From Rhodococcus sp. (in: high G+C Gram-positive bacteria) (GTDB lineage Bacteria > Actinomycetota > Actinomycetes > Mycobacteriales > Mycobacteriaceae): DNA of 47,019 nt. The position numbers were made by a program, and so were the translations under genes. Location: positions 1 through 47,019 of the forward strand of contig JAAYXN010000105.1 of assembly GCA_012515885.1 (NCBI GenBank), read 5' to 3'. This document shows positions 5,786-14,600 of the stretch, one piece after another. Each line of letters begins with the position of its first letter. Position 1 is the stretch's first letter. The notes below the pieces were generated by a model. The model was given only the letters and a program-made list of their open reading frames with translations, made no database searches and had not been told where the DNA came from.

Positions 5786-8700
5786 ATGGAAGATCTCGAT
5801 AGTTCAGATCACCCCCGCGCAAAATTCGCCGAACGCTTTTCTTTGCTATACGACGTAGCGGGCCGTCCCGTTCTGAAAAGACTCGCTGATCACGCCAATG
5901 CGGCAATTGTGGTGACCGATTCACGCCGGTCGGTTTTCGTTTCTGCTCAGCGTTTATCGGACTGGCGTTCAGGCCGGAACGTGCCCGCCCGATTTGAGGG
6001 GCTCGCCGCGACGGTACGTGTCTTGATTGCTGCCGCGCGTTCTCGGCAGCCGCAGCCACCTGTTGACGGCCTGTACTCGGTGCGGGTGTGGCAACAGTGG
6101 TGGGAACAGGCGGCACGGAGCGAGGTTGGAACACCACGCGCCAGCGCAGCGCCCCCACCGACCCCGGCCGTTGAGGTCACTGAACCGCCCTACCGCGGCC
6201 TCGCCGCATTCACCGCCCAGGACAGCCGCTTCTTCTTTGGCCGCGGCCGCGCCAGTGAGGCGCTCGCGACGCTGGTTCGTGCCAGCATTGCGGTCCGTGC
6301 GCCGTCTGAGGGCGACGATCTAGACCCTGCAGTTCCAGAGCCCGACGAGTTAGACGCGGAACCGCTGTCACTGTCGGTGTTGGTGGGCGCCTCGGGCTCG
6401 GGGAAATCGTCGCTGCTGTACGCGGGACTCGCGCCGCTCCTAGCGCCTGAATACGAGCTAGTAGCGCTGACGCCCGGCTCGCAGCCGATCACCAAGCTGA
6501 CGGAGGCGTTGGCCGCCGTTCCGGTCGGTACACGCACCGTGCTGGTGATCGACCAGTGCGAGGAACTGTTCACCCAGACGGTGGACGATCATCTGCGTAC
6601 CCAGTTCATCGATCAGCTCACCACGATCGCGCGGACAGGCCGATACGGCACTGTCGTCGTCGATGCTGTTGTCATCGCGGTGCGCGCTGACTTCTATGAG
6701 CAGTGCCTGCGGTACCCGCAGTTGGCGAGCAGTCTTCAGGACGCACAAATGGTCTTGGGGCAAATGACCCCAGCCGAAATCACGTCGGCGGTGGAGTGCC
6801 CCGCACATTTGGTGGGGGTACCCGTCGAGCCGGGGTTGGTCAATCTGATGCTGCGTGACCTCGGTGCACCGCCAGCACTGGAGGGAGTCGACACCCCGGA
6901 ACTGTCCGCCGCCCAGTACAGCGCCGGAGCGCTACCGCTGCTCAGTCACGCTCTTCTCGCCACGTGGCAGGCGCGCACTGGCGCCGAACTGTCCATTCGG
7001 GCGTACACGTCGGTCGGTGGTGTGCACGGCGCCGTGGCGCGTACCGCCGATCAGGTGTGGGAAGGGCTCTCGCCGCGTCAGCAGGTGGCCGCCCGCCAGC
7101 TACTCACCGAGTTGGTGACGGTATCGGAAGACGGCCCAGACACCCGCCGCAAAGTTCATCGCAGCGACCTTCTCGCCGCGTGTACGGATTCGATTGATGC
7201 GGCTGGCGCGCTGCGACAACTCATCTCGTCACGCCTGGTGACCAGTGATTCTCACGGCGTAGAACTCACTCACGAAGCGTTGCTGCATGCCTGGCCGCGG
7301 TTGGCGGACTGGCTGCGCGAGGATCGCGCGAACGCGGTGCTGCGTCAACGCATCGATAAGGACGCTCGCGAGTGGGATCAGCATGACCGCGACAGATCGC
7401 TTCTGTACCGGGGTTTGCGACTCGAATCTGCCCTGGCGTGGACTGCTGATCACAGCAACCGGATTCTGCCCACTACACGGGCTTTCGTGACTGCCGCCGA
7501 GAAGCATGGTCGCGCTGTGCGTCTTCGAGGCCGCGTACTTGTGGTCGCGTTGACGGTGCTGGCGATTGTCGCGTCGGTAGCTGCGGTGACGGCTCATTTT
7601 CAGCGTGCGGCGGCAACTGATCAGCGCAACGCCGCCCAGTATGCAGAACTGCTGGCGCAGGCGTCCCGCGCGCAGGTCTCTGATCCGTCGCGATCGGCGC
7701 AACTAGCGCTCACCGCTCACGAAGGCCGACCCGATGACGCGGCGGCCTACACGATGACGGTGGCGACCCAGAATGCCCCGCTCGCTAGCGAATTGGGTGC
7801 TCACGGCGGCGCGGTGTATCACACAGCGGTGAGCAGTACTGGTATCGCGGCGTCAGCAAGCTATGACCGCACTATCCGGCTGTGGGACGTCGCTCGCGGA
7901 GTACAGGTTGGTCCCGCGTTGGAAGGCCACACAAGTTGGGTGACCAGTGTGGCTTTCAGTCCGGACGGACGCATTTTGGCGAGCGGCAGTGGTGATCGGA
8001 CTGTTCGGCTGTGGGATGTCAGTGACCCCGAGAGTCCGCGGCCTATCGGTATCCCGCGGGAAGGCCATACCGGCGCGATCTACATGGTGGCGTTCGCGCC
8101 AGACGGCCGCACGGTGGCGAGTGCGAGCGATGACTCGACGGTGCGGCTGTGGAGTATCGGGGATAGCGGAAATAGCGACGCCCCCGACCCGACAGGTGAC
8201 GGCACAGTTCTCAGTGGACACTCCGCGGCCGTGCGCTCGGTGGCATTCGCTCCAGATGGCCAGATGCTGGTGTCTGGCAGTGACGATCACACGGCGCGGC
8301 TGTGGGATCTTCGTCGGCCGCTCGCACCGACCGTGATTGGTGCGCCGCTCGTGGGCCATTCGGACACCGTGCATTCAGTGGCGTTTAGTCCCGATGGGAC
8401 GCTGTTGGCGACCGGTAGTGACGATCAGAGTGTGCGGCTGTGGTTTACCAATGGACACACTCAGCCACTCCCAGCGCGTGAACCGCTCACGGGCCATGAT
8501 GCGGCGATTTGGTCGATCGGGTTCAGCCCTGACGGATCAGCGTTGGTGTCGGCGAGCTGGGATGGAACAGCGAAAATCTGGTCGCTCGCAGATCCCAATA
8601 CTCCCACCACGTTGGGGCAGCCGCTCGCGGGCAGCAGCGGCGGATTAACGACGGCCGTATTTACCCCGGACGGGCATTCGGTTCTCACTGGTGGCCAGGA

Positions 8701-9769
8701 CGGCCTAGTGCGTCGGTGGACGCTCTCTGACGCGGTTTTGACGGGTCATTCGCTGCGGGTGGCAACACCGGCTGTGAGCGCGGATGGACGCGTCATGGTC
8801 ACCGGTTCGCGTGATACGACGGCTGTGGTGTGGGATGTGCCGCCTGGGCAGGTGCCACGCAAGCGTGCCCAGGTGTCCTCCCCGGATGGTCTCGGGATTG
8901 AGGCGGTCGCGATCTCTGATGAGGGAACGCAGATGGCGACGGTGAGCCTGGGGTCGGGTCATATCCAGTTATGGAACATCGCTGGCGACCCGGTTCCGCA
9001 GGGCCCGCCTTTGACTGTGGCTGCCCGTTACACACACGCGGTGGCGTTCAGTCCGGGTGGGGACCTACTGGCCACTGCGTCCGACGACCAGTCGTTGCAG
9101 TTGTGGCAACTGCGTGATGGGCAGCCGCCGGTACCGGCCGGTCCCCCGCTCATCGGGGCCGGTGGCTGGATCAATGGGATTGAATTCAGCCCCGACGGCA
9201 CGCTCCTGGCGGCAGCGAGTAGCGATCAGAAAATTCATGTGTGGGATGTCTCTGCGCCGTCCGCACCGACGCGCGCGATGCCGCCGCTGACTGGGCATGA
9301 CGGCGCCGTCAACTCGGTGTCATTTAGCGCCGACGGCGACACCCTTGCTAGCAGCAGCGATGACCAAACCATCCGGATCTGGACGAAGAAGGATGACGGT
9401 TGGGCGCCGGGTGGGGTGTTGACGGGGCACACGAGCACGATTCGTTCGGTGTCGTTTGCTCCGCAGGGCCGCATCCTCGCCAGCGGCAGCGATGACCAAA
9501 GCGTGCGGCTCTGGAACGTCGACGACCCTGACAATCCCCATGCGGTCGGTGATTCGATTGTTCCGGCAGGGACGGTGCGCTGGCGTGTGGTGTATGGCGC
9601 GAGCCCTGACGTCCTCCTTGCTGCAGGCGAAGGTGGCGCTGTTCGAATGCTCGACCTCAATATCGAACACGCACGTGACCGGGTCTGCCGGGCGACTGGC
9701 GGTGAACTACTCGAACCCACATGGGCCAAGTACCTCACGGACGAAAAGTTCCAGTCCCCATGCACCTGA
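5786..9769 (+). CDS. Membrane-anchored nSTAND ATPase with WD40 repeats
   Basis: A 1327-residue signalling protein. Residues 1-110 form a helical, HTH-like domain (VSAQRLSDWRSGRNVPARF) frequent at the start of actinobacterial STAND proteins. Residues ~135-500 are an nSTAND1 NTPase introduced by YRGLAAFTAQDSRFFFGR, with Walker A GASGSGKSS at 201-209 and Walker B VLVIDQCEE (D256). A single transmembrane helix lies at about 585-607, then a short helical arm. About 14 WD40 repeats (residues ~670-1290, each ending LWDV-like and carrying SVAFSPDG) would make two seven-bladed propellers, the last degenerate. STAND proteins oligomerise when their sensor repeats bind a ligand; the WD40 part is the likely sensor, outside or inside depending on topology. 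The ATG at 5786 follows CGGAGAG. It is monocistronic, with no adjacent effector gene. Role could be signalling, development or phage defence. Confidence 0.88.
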   Translation: MEDLDSSDHPRAKFAERFSLLYDVAGRPVLKRLADHANAAIVVTDSRRSVFVSAQRLSDWRSGRNVPARFEGLAATVRVLIAAARSRQPQPPVDGLYSVRVWQQWWEQAARSEVGTPRASAAPPPTPAVEVTEPPYRGLAAFTAQDSRFFFGRGRASEALATLVRASIAVRAPSEGDDLDPAVPEPDELDAEPLSLSVLVGASGSGKSSLLYAGLAPLLAPEYELVALTPGSQPITKLTEALAAVPVGTRTVLVIDQCEELFTQTVDDHLRTQFIDQLTTIARTGRYGTVVVDAVVIAVRADFYEQCLRYPQLASSLQDAQMVLGQMTPAEITSAVECPAHLVGVPVEPGLVNLMLRDLGAPPALEGVDTPELSAAQYSAGALPLLSHALLATWQARTGAELSIRAYTSVGGVHGAVARTADQVWEGLSPRQQVAARQLLTELVTVSEDGPDTRRKVHRSDLLAACTDSIDAAGALRQLISSRLVTSDSHGVELTHEALLHAWPRLADWLREDRANAVLRQRIDKDAREWDQHDRDRSLLYRGLRLESALAWTADHSNRILPTTRAFVTAAEKHGRAVRLRGRVLVVALTVLAIVASVAAVTAHFQRAAATDQRNAAQYAELLAQASRAQVSDPSRSAQLALTAHEGRPDDAAAYTMTVATQNAPLASELGAHGGAVYHTAVSSTGIAASASYDRTIRLWDVARGVQVGPALEGHTSWVTSVAFSPDGRILASGSGDRTVRLWDVSDPESPRPIGIPREGHTGAIYMVAFAPDGRTVASASDDSTVRLWSIGDSGNSDAPDPTGDGTVLSGHSAAVRSVAFAPDGQMLVSGSDDHTARLWDLRRPLAPTVIGAPLVGHSDTVHSVAFSPDGTLLATGSDDQSVRLWFTNGHTQPLPAREPLTGHDAAIWSIGFSPDGSALVSASWDGTAKIWSLADPNTPTTLGQPLAGSSGGLTTAVFTPDGHSVLTGGQDGLVRRWTLSDAVLTGHSLRVATPAVSADGRVMVTGSRDTTAVVWDVPPGQVPRKRAQVSSPDGLGIEAVAISDEGTQMATVSLGSGHIQLWNIAGDPVPQGPPLTVAARYTHAVAFSPGGDLLATASDDQSLQLWQLRDGQPPVPAGPPLIGAGGWINGIEFSPDGTLLAAASSDQKIHVWDVSAPSAPTRAMPPLTGHDGAVNSVSFSADGDTLASSSDDQTIRIWTKKDDGWAPGGVLTGHTSTIRSVSFAPQGRILASGSDDQSVRLWNVDDPDNPHAVGDSIVPAGTVRWRVVYGASPDVLLAAGEGGAVRMLDLNIEHARDRVCRATGGELLEPTWAKYLTDEKFQSPCT

Positions 9770-9802
9770 GCTGTACAGGCAGGGTGTGACTGACAGGTAT
9801 AT

Positions 9803-10135
9803 CTAGCGGAGCCGTTCTGCGTCCCGCGCTCGCTGCACCAACTCTGCGCATAGGGCCGCTAGTTCGTCGCGGCTCGCGTTCTCGTCGACGGCGGTAGCGA
9901 TGTCTTCCGCGGCGGCACGCACCTCGAAAGCACGATCAGCGAGGGCCCGGGCCTCCTCCGCGGTGAGAATGACCGAATCCGGCGCCAGATCGGCACGACG
10001 AACTTGGCTGCGCTGTTCATAGGCGCGTTGACGGCAGGATTGACGACAATAGCGGCGACGGCGACCCACTTCTGAGTCGGCAACTTCGCGGCCGCACCAC
10101 AAGCAAGATTCGAGGCGGCGTGAAACGGATGCCAT
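9803..10135 (-). CDS. Small zinc-ribbon-like protein, function unknown
   Basis: A 110-residue basic protein. The N-terminus has a treble-cysteine zinc-finger-like pattern, CLWCGREV then RRRRYCRQSCRQRAYEQRS: four cysteines (CxxC...CxxxC) followed by an arginine-rich helix. The C-terminal ~60 residues are an Ala/Glu/Arg-rich amphipathic helix pair. Similar CxxC-CRxxCRxRA proteins are common beside housekeeping genes in Mycobacteriales and are annotated as hypothetical; nucleic-acid binding is plausible but unproven. It reads away from rbpA, with 172 bases between the two starts, and converges on the nSTAND gene, whose stop lies 33 bases from its own. Its ATG is at 10133-10135; the upstream region is shared with the rbpA promoter. 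Confidence 0.7.
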   Translation of the reverse strand: MASVSRRLESCLWCGREVADSEVGRRRRYCRQSCRQRAYEQRSQVRRADLAPDSVILTAEEARALADRAFEVRAAAEDIATAVDENASRDELAALCAELVQRARDAERLR

Positions 10136-10195
10136 GTCGAGTCACCCTACTGGGCGGTTGCCGGTAAGCTGGCGTGGTTGCGATGCAGACACCCC

Positions 10196-10222
10196 GGGAA
10201 CCTTTATGGGCTCGGGCGCGTT
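10196..10222 (+). promoter_or_regulatory. SigH/SigR-type promoter of rbpA
   Basis: GGGAAC at 10196-10201, then 17 bases, then CGTT at 10219-10222. This matches the redox/heat-stress ECF sigma consensus GGGAAY-N16-17-CGTT of actinobacteria (SigR in Streptomyces, SigH in mycobacteria). It lies about 85 bases before the rbpA start. In Streptomyces coelicolor rbpA is a known SigR target, which supports the reading. Confidence 0.65.
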
Positions 10223-10243
10223 GTATCTACGTGTGCTTGTTCG

Positions 10244-10265
10244 GGTACCTGCAGGGTTAGGTACC
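10244..10265 (+). promoter_or_regulatory. Inverted repeat GGTACCT / AGGTACC in the rbpA leader
   Basis: Perfect 7-base arms (10244-10250 and 10259-10265) around an 8-base loop, downstream of the predicted stress promoter and 42 bases before the rbpA start. It would be in the 5' untranslated RNA, as a hairpin, or be a DNA operator. Confidence 0.4.
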
Positions 10266-10307
10266 TACCAGCGGACACACAGAATTGACCGACGAGAGGA
10301 CACCACC

Positions 10308-10646
10308 ATGGCAGATCGCGTACTTCGAGGTAGCCGACTCGGAGCGGTGAGCTACGAGACCGACCGTGACCATGATCTCGCGCCCCGCCGGATGGCGAAG
10401 TACCGGTGCGACAACGGTGAGGTGTTCGATATCCCGTTTGCTGACGACGCGGAGATCCCGGGCACCTGGCTGTGCCGCAATGGTCTGGAAGGCACCCTGG
10501 TTGAGGGCACTGCCCCGGAAGCCAAGAAGGTAAAGCCGCCCCGTACCCACTGGGACATGCTGCTTGAGCGTCGGAGCACCGAAGAGCTTGAAGAGCTTCT
10601 CAAGGAGCGCCTCGACCTGATTAAGGCCAAGCGCCGCGGCGCGTAA
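10308..10646 (+). CDS. rbpA: RNA polymerase-binding protein RbpA
   Basis: A 112-residue RbpA, an actinobacterial factor that binds RNA polymerase and group I/II sigma factors and stabilises the open complex. The N-terminal tail (MADRVLRGSRLGAVSYETD) is followed by the core barrel (KYRCDNGEVFDIPFADDAEIPGTW with CRNG), a basic linker (KKVKPP), and the sigma-interaction domain (RTHWDMLLERRSTEELEELL). The ATG at 10308 is chosen over an upstream in-frame ATG at 10134 because homology starts exactly here, AGAGGA lies just before it, and the earlier start would sit upstream of the predicted promoter. A perfect 19-bp hairpin terminator follows. In mycobacteria rbpA lies beside the mannosyltransferase gene; here the two are separated by a 30-kb NRPS gene. 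Confidence 0.96.
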   Translation: MADRVLRGSRLGAVSYETDRDHDLAPRRMAKYRCDNGEVFDIPFADDAEIPGTWLCRNGLEGTLVEGTAPEAKKVKPPRTHWDMLLERRSTEELEELLKERLDLIKAKRRGA

Positions 10647-10660
10647 TACCGCAGAACAGC

Positions 10661-10702
10661 AAGGTGGGGCGGTATCGGAGAAATCCGATACCGCCCCACC
10701 TT
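10661..10702 (+). terminator. Strong rho-independent terminator of rbpA
   Basis: A perfect 19-bp stem (10661-10679 with 10684-10702) closed by a GAAA tetraloop, rich in G-C pairs and ending in TTTT on the plus strand. It begins 14 bases after the rbpA stop. Because the left side starts with AA, it may also work weakly for minus-strand transcripts from the NRPS gene. Confidence 0.92.
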
Positions 10703-10723
10703 TTGCATTTCTCACTGCCGTTG

Positions 10724-10799
10724 ACCGTTCCCGCATGCCCTTTCTACTCGTGCATGCGCAATTGCCGATCCGGGAAGACAAACCGCATGCGGGAACGGT
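10724..10799 (-). terminator. 14-bp inverted repeat after the NRPS gene
   Basis: ACCGTTCCCGCATG (10724-10737) and CATGCGGGAACGGT (10786-10799) are perfect complements with a 48-base loop. They start 17 bases after the NRPS stop on the minus strand. It is a candidate terminator or 3' stabilising structure for the 30-kb transcript, placed back to back with the rbpA terminator. Confidence 0.5.
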
Positions 10800-10816
10800 T
10801 TCGCTGCTGCTGCGTC

Positions 10817-11690
10817 TTACTTCCAGGCGGCGGTGCGATCATCACTGCCCGGTGTGGTCGATGACGGCGCCGGGTCCAGTGCCGGTGCGATGGCCGCCAG
10901 CGAATCCGGTGTGGTCATCGTCCAGTGCGTCGCAGGAACCCTGTGCACGGCGAGGTTGCCGTGAATGTACGGCGCCCACGATCGCTGCGGGGCCGGGTGC
11001 ACAGCCTCATCGAGTCCAGCTTCAAAGAACGTGACATCACCGGTGTACAGACCCGGTTGATGGTCGCCAAGGAGCCCGACGGTACTGGTGGCTGCCGCAT
11101 AGATACGGCCGAGCTGCTCGGCCGTCAACGCGCCCAGCGGGCCTTCCACACCGACAAGTAGCTGTGCGACCAGTTCCGGCTGGAACGCTTCACTGGTCAA
11201 CAGCTCGTCGCTGAGTGATTCGCCGATCAGCGCGGTTGCTGCTGCCGGGTCCACACCGAACCCTGCGAGCAGGTCGGCGACGCTGACGTCTTGCGATCCG
11301 TACTGCTCCTGATCGATATCGACGTAGCTGTCGAAAATGCCGAGGATCGCGACCTCTTCACCGAGTTCTTGGAACTGGACAGCCATTTCGTGGGCGATGA
11401 CGCCGCCGAACGACCAGCCAGCGAGGTGGTACGGACCGTGTGGCTGAATCGCACGGACTTCACGGACATACCGGGACGCGTACTCGACGATGCTCGGCGG
11501 CTCCGGTTCGCCGGTCAAAACCGGTGACTGCAAACCGATGATGGGTCGGCTGGTGCGCAGTTCCTGACTCAAGCCCGCATAGCTCCACGCCAAACCGACG
11601 AACGGGTGCACGCAGAACAGCGGCGACTCTTCACCGCGCGGCCGGATCGGTAGGACGACGTCAAAGGCGCCGCCGCTATCGAGAACACCA
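10817..11690 (-). other. NRPS terminal thioesterase domain
   Basis: An alpha/beta-hydrolase domain begins with PLFCVHPFVGLAWSYAGL (oxyanion region). The nucleophile serine is in AGWSFGGVIAHEMA, the likely catalytic acid in LGIFDS, and the histidine in ATHWTMTTPDS near the end. It releases the finished peptide, by water or by an internal nucleophile such as the serine hydroxyl at position 4. Confidence 0.9.
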
Positions 11691-14600
11691 TCGGTCATGG
11701 ACTGCTGTACGCGACGTCCCAGGCTTTGCGGAGTGGGGTCGGTAAACATCCACTGCAACGGGAATTCGGTGCCCAGGCTCTCCGATACCGACCGTGCCAC
11801 AGACGTGGCGAGCAGCGAGTTGCCGCCGAGGTCGAAGAAGTTATCGAGAATGCCGACCCGCTCCACGTCGAGAACCGTCGCGAACGCTGTCGCGATCGTG
11901 AATTCGGCTGCGGTGCGCGGGGCCACGTACGTCGCGGTGCTCACACCAATTTCGGGTGCGGGCAGCGCCTTGCGATCGAGCTTGCCGCTCGGGCTGAGCG
12001 GGAAGGTATCGAGCACCACGTAGTGCGCGGGAACCATGTAGGACGGGACACGCTCGGACACGTACGTCGGTAGTGCCCCGGTATCTGCTGGCAGAGCCGA
12101 GTCGACGTCGGCCACCACGTACGCGACGAGCGACTGCTCACCGCGTTCGTCGGTGTGCACGGTCACGGCCGCCTGAGTGATGTCCTCGTGCGTCAGCAGG
12201 GCAGCTTCGATCTCACCGAGTTCGATGCGCTGACCACGCAGCTTGACCTGGAAGTCGCTGCGGCCCACATACTCCAGAGCGCCATCACGCAGGCGCCGCA
12301 CCAGGTCACCGGTGCGGTACATACGCGTACCGGGCGCTAACGGGTTAGCGACGAAGCGGTCTGCGGTCAGATCCGGGCGCGCGACATACCCTTGCGCGAG
12401 CTGAACACCTGCAAGGTACAGCTCACCGACGACACCGACTGGGACGCGGCGCAGACGTGCGTCGAGCACGTGAGCCTGCGTGTTCCATACCGGGTGACCG
12501 ATCGGGATCGAGTGCTCTTCGGCGCCGTCGACGGCCCACGAGGTGACGTCCACGGCGGCTTCGGTGGGCCCGTACAGGTTGTACAGGCGCGCATTGGGCA
12601 GCAGTTCGGTGAACGTGTGGGCGGTATCGACTGGCAGCGCCTCACCGGAAGCGAACACCTGCCGCAGGCTGGTGCAGCGCGCCGCAGACGGTTCCGCCGT
12701 AAACACCGACAGCATCGATGGCACGAAGTGTGCGGTCGTGACGCCCTGTTCGAGGATCATCGCGGCCAAGCGCGCCGGGTCGCGATGCGCGTCAGGTGCG
12801 GCGATCGCGAGGCGGGCACCAACCTGCAGCGGCCAGAACAGCTCCCACACCGATACGTCGAAGGTCACGGGGGTCTTTTGGACCACCACATCGTCAGCAG
12901 TGAGCTGGTATTCGGATTGCATCCACAGCAGACGGTTCACGATGGCGCCGTGGGTAACGGCGACACCCTTCGGTTTGCCGGTAGAGCCGGACGTAAAGAT
13001 CACGTACGCAACATCTGCTGGCGAGCAGGCCACAGCGACACGCTCAGCGACCGGAGTCAGAGTGAGGGTGTCAATGTTGATGACCGGTGCACTGGTCGGG
13101 ATGGTGCGCGGGTTGACTTCGCGGACCAATACCAGTGCGGGCGTGGCGGTCTCAAGGATGTGGCTGATCCGCTCCACCGGGTGATCGGGGTCGATGGGCA
13201 CGTAGCCGGCACCGGCACGCTGCACCGCATACATCGCGGTCAGCATCTCGATGCTGCGGCGCATCGCCACTGCCACCAGTGAGCCTGGCGTAACGCCGTG
13301 CTCGATGAGCTGGGCAGCCATCGCATTGACCCGAGCATCGAACTCGCCGTAGGTCAGGGTCGTATCACCGAATGTGACCGCGGGCTGATCCCTGTGGCGT
13401 GCAGCCGCGTCAGCGAACAGGGACACGAGCGTGGCGTCAGGAATCGACACCTCGGTCGCGTTGCTGGCGGTCAGCGCTGCCTGTTCCTTGGGTGCCAACA
13501 GATTCACATCGCCGACCGGCATCGCTGGGTTGGTTGCCAATGCCCGGGCGAGGACGCGGAAACGGCCAGCGAAGACGGCCACGGTTGACTCGTCGAACAG
13601 GTCGCTCGCATACGTCCAGTGCGCGGTGATTCCGTCGGGAGCGCCGTCGTCGGTGAACTTCTCCACCAGCGTGAGCTGCAGATCAAACTTGGCGACGGGC
13701 ACATCGACGTCGACACCTGACACTTCAAGGCCGCCGAGGGTCAACGTGGGCTGCTCATGGTTCTGGAACGTGAGCATCACCTGGAACAGCGGGTGACGGC
13801 CCGTAGAGCGCGGCGGATCTACCGCTTCTACGACGCGTTCGAACGGCAGGTCAGCATGCGCGAACGCATCCAGGTCGATCTCGCGGACCTGCTCGAGCAG
13901 TCCGGTGAAGGATTGACCGAAGTCGATGGGCGTACGCAGCACGAGGGTGCCCACGAACATACCGATGAGGTCATCGAGTTCGCGTTCACCGCGGCCTGCG
14001 ACCGGCGTACCGATCGTGATGTCCGATGAACCCGACAGGCGTGCCAACAGAGCCGACAGCGCCGCGTGGGCAACCATGAACACAGATGTGCCGGAATGAC
14101 GTGCAAGCTCACTCATTGCCGCGTGCGTCTTGGCGTCCAGCTCAGTTTTGACGGTGCCACCTGCATAGGTCGCCTCTACTGGACGTGGCCGGTCGGTCGG
14201 CAACTCCAGCTCGGCAGGCGCGCCAGCAAGAGCGTTCTGCCAGAACGTGATCTGCTGCGCGATCAACGATTCCGGATCGGATTCGTCACCGAGCAGCTCA
14301 CGCTGCCACAGCGCGTAGTCGGCGTACTGGACGGGCAGCGGCTCCCACGTCGGGGCTTGGCCTGCGACATGAGCGCTGTAGGCAGCCATGACATCACGCA
14401 CCATCGGGCCCGCGGACCATCCGTCTGCAGAAATGTGGTGGATGACCAGGGCGAGCACGTGCATGGGTTCCGGTGCGTCAGTGACCTGGATCAGACGTAC
14501 CCGTACCGGCACCTCGGCGGCGACATCGAAAGGCTGGGTGAAGAGTTCAGCCAGCGTCGAATGCAGCGCCGCCACTGTGGTGCGCTCGCCGTACACCGGT

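Noticed and set aside
10134..10646. Longer start for rbpA at 10134
   Set aside because: The extra 58 residues have no RbpA homology and would be encoded upstream of the predicted promoter; the ATG at 10308 matches the family start and has a ribosome-binding site.
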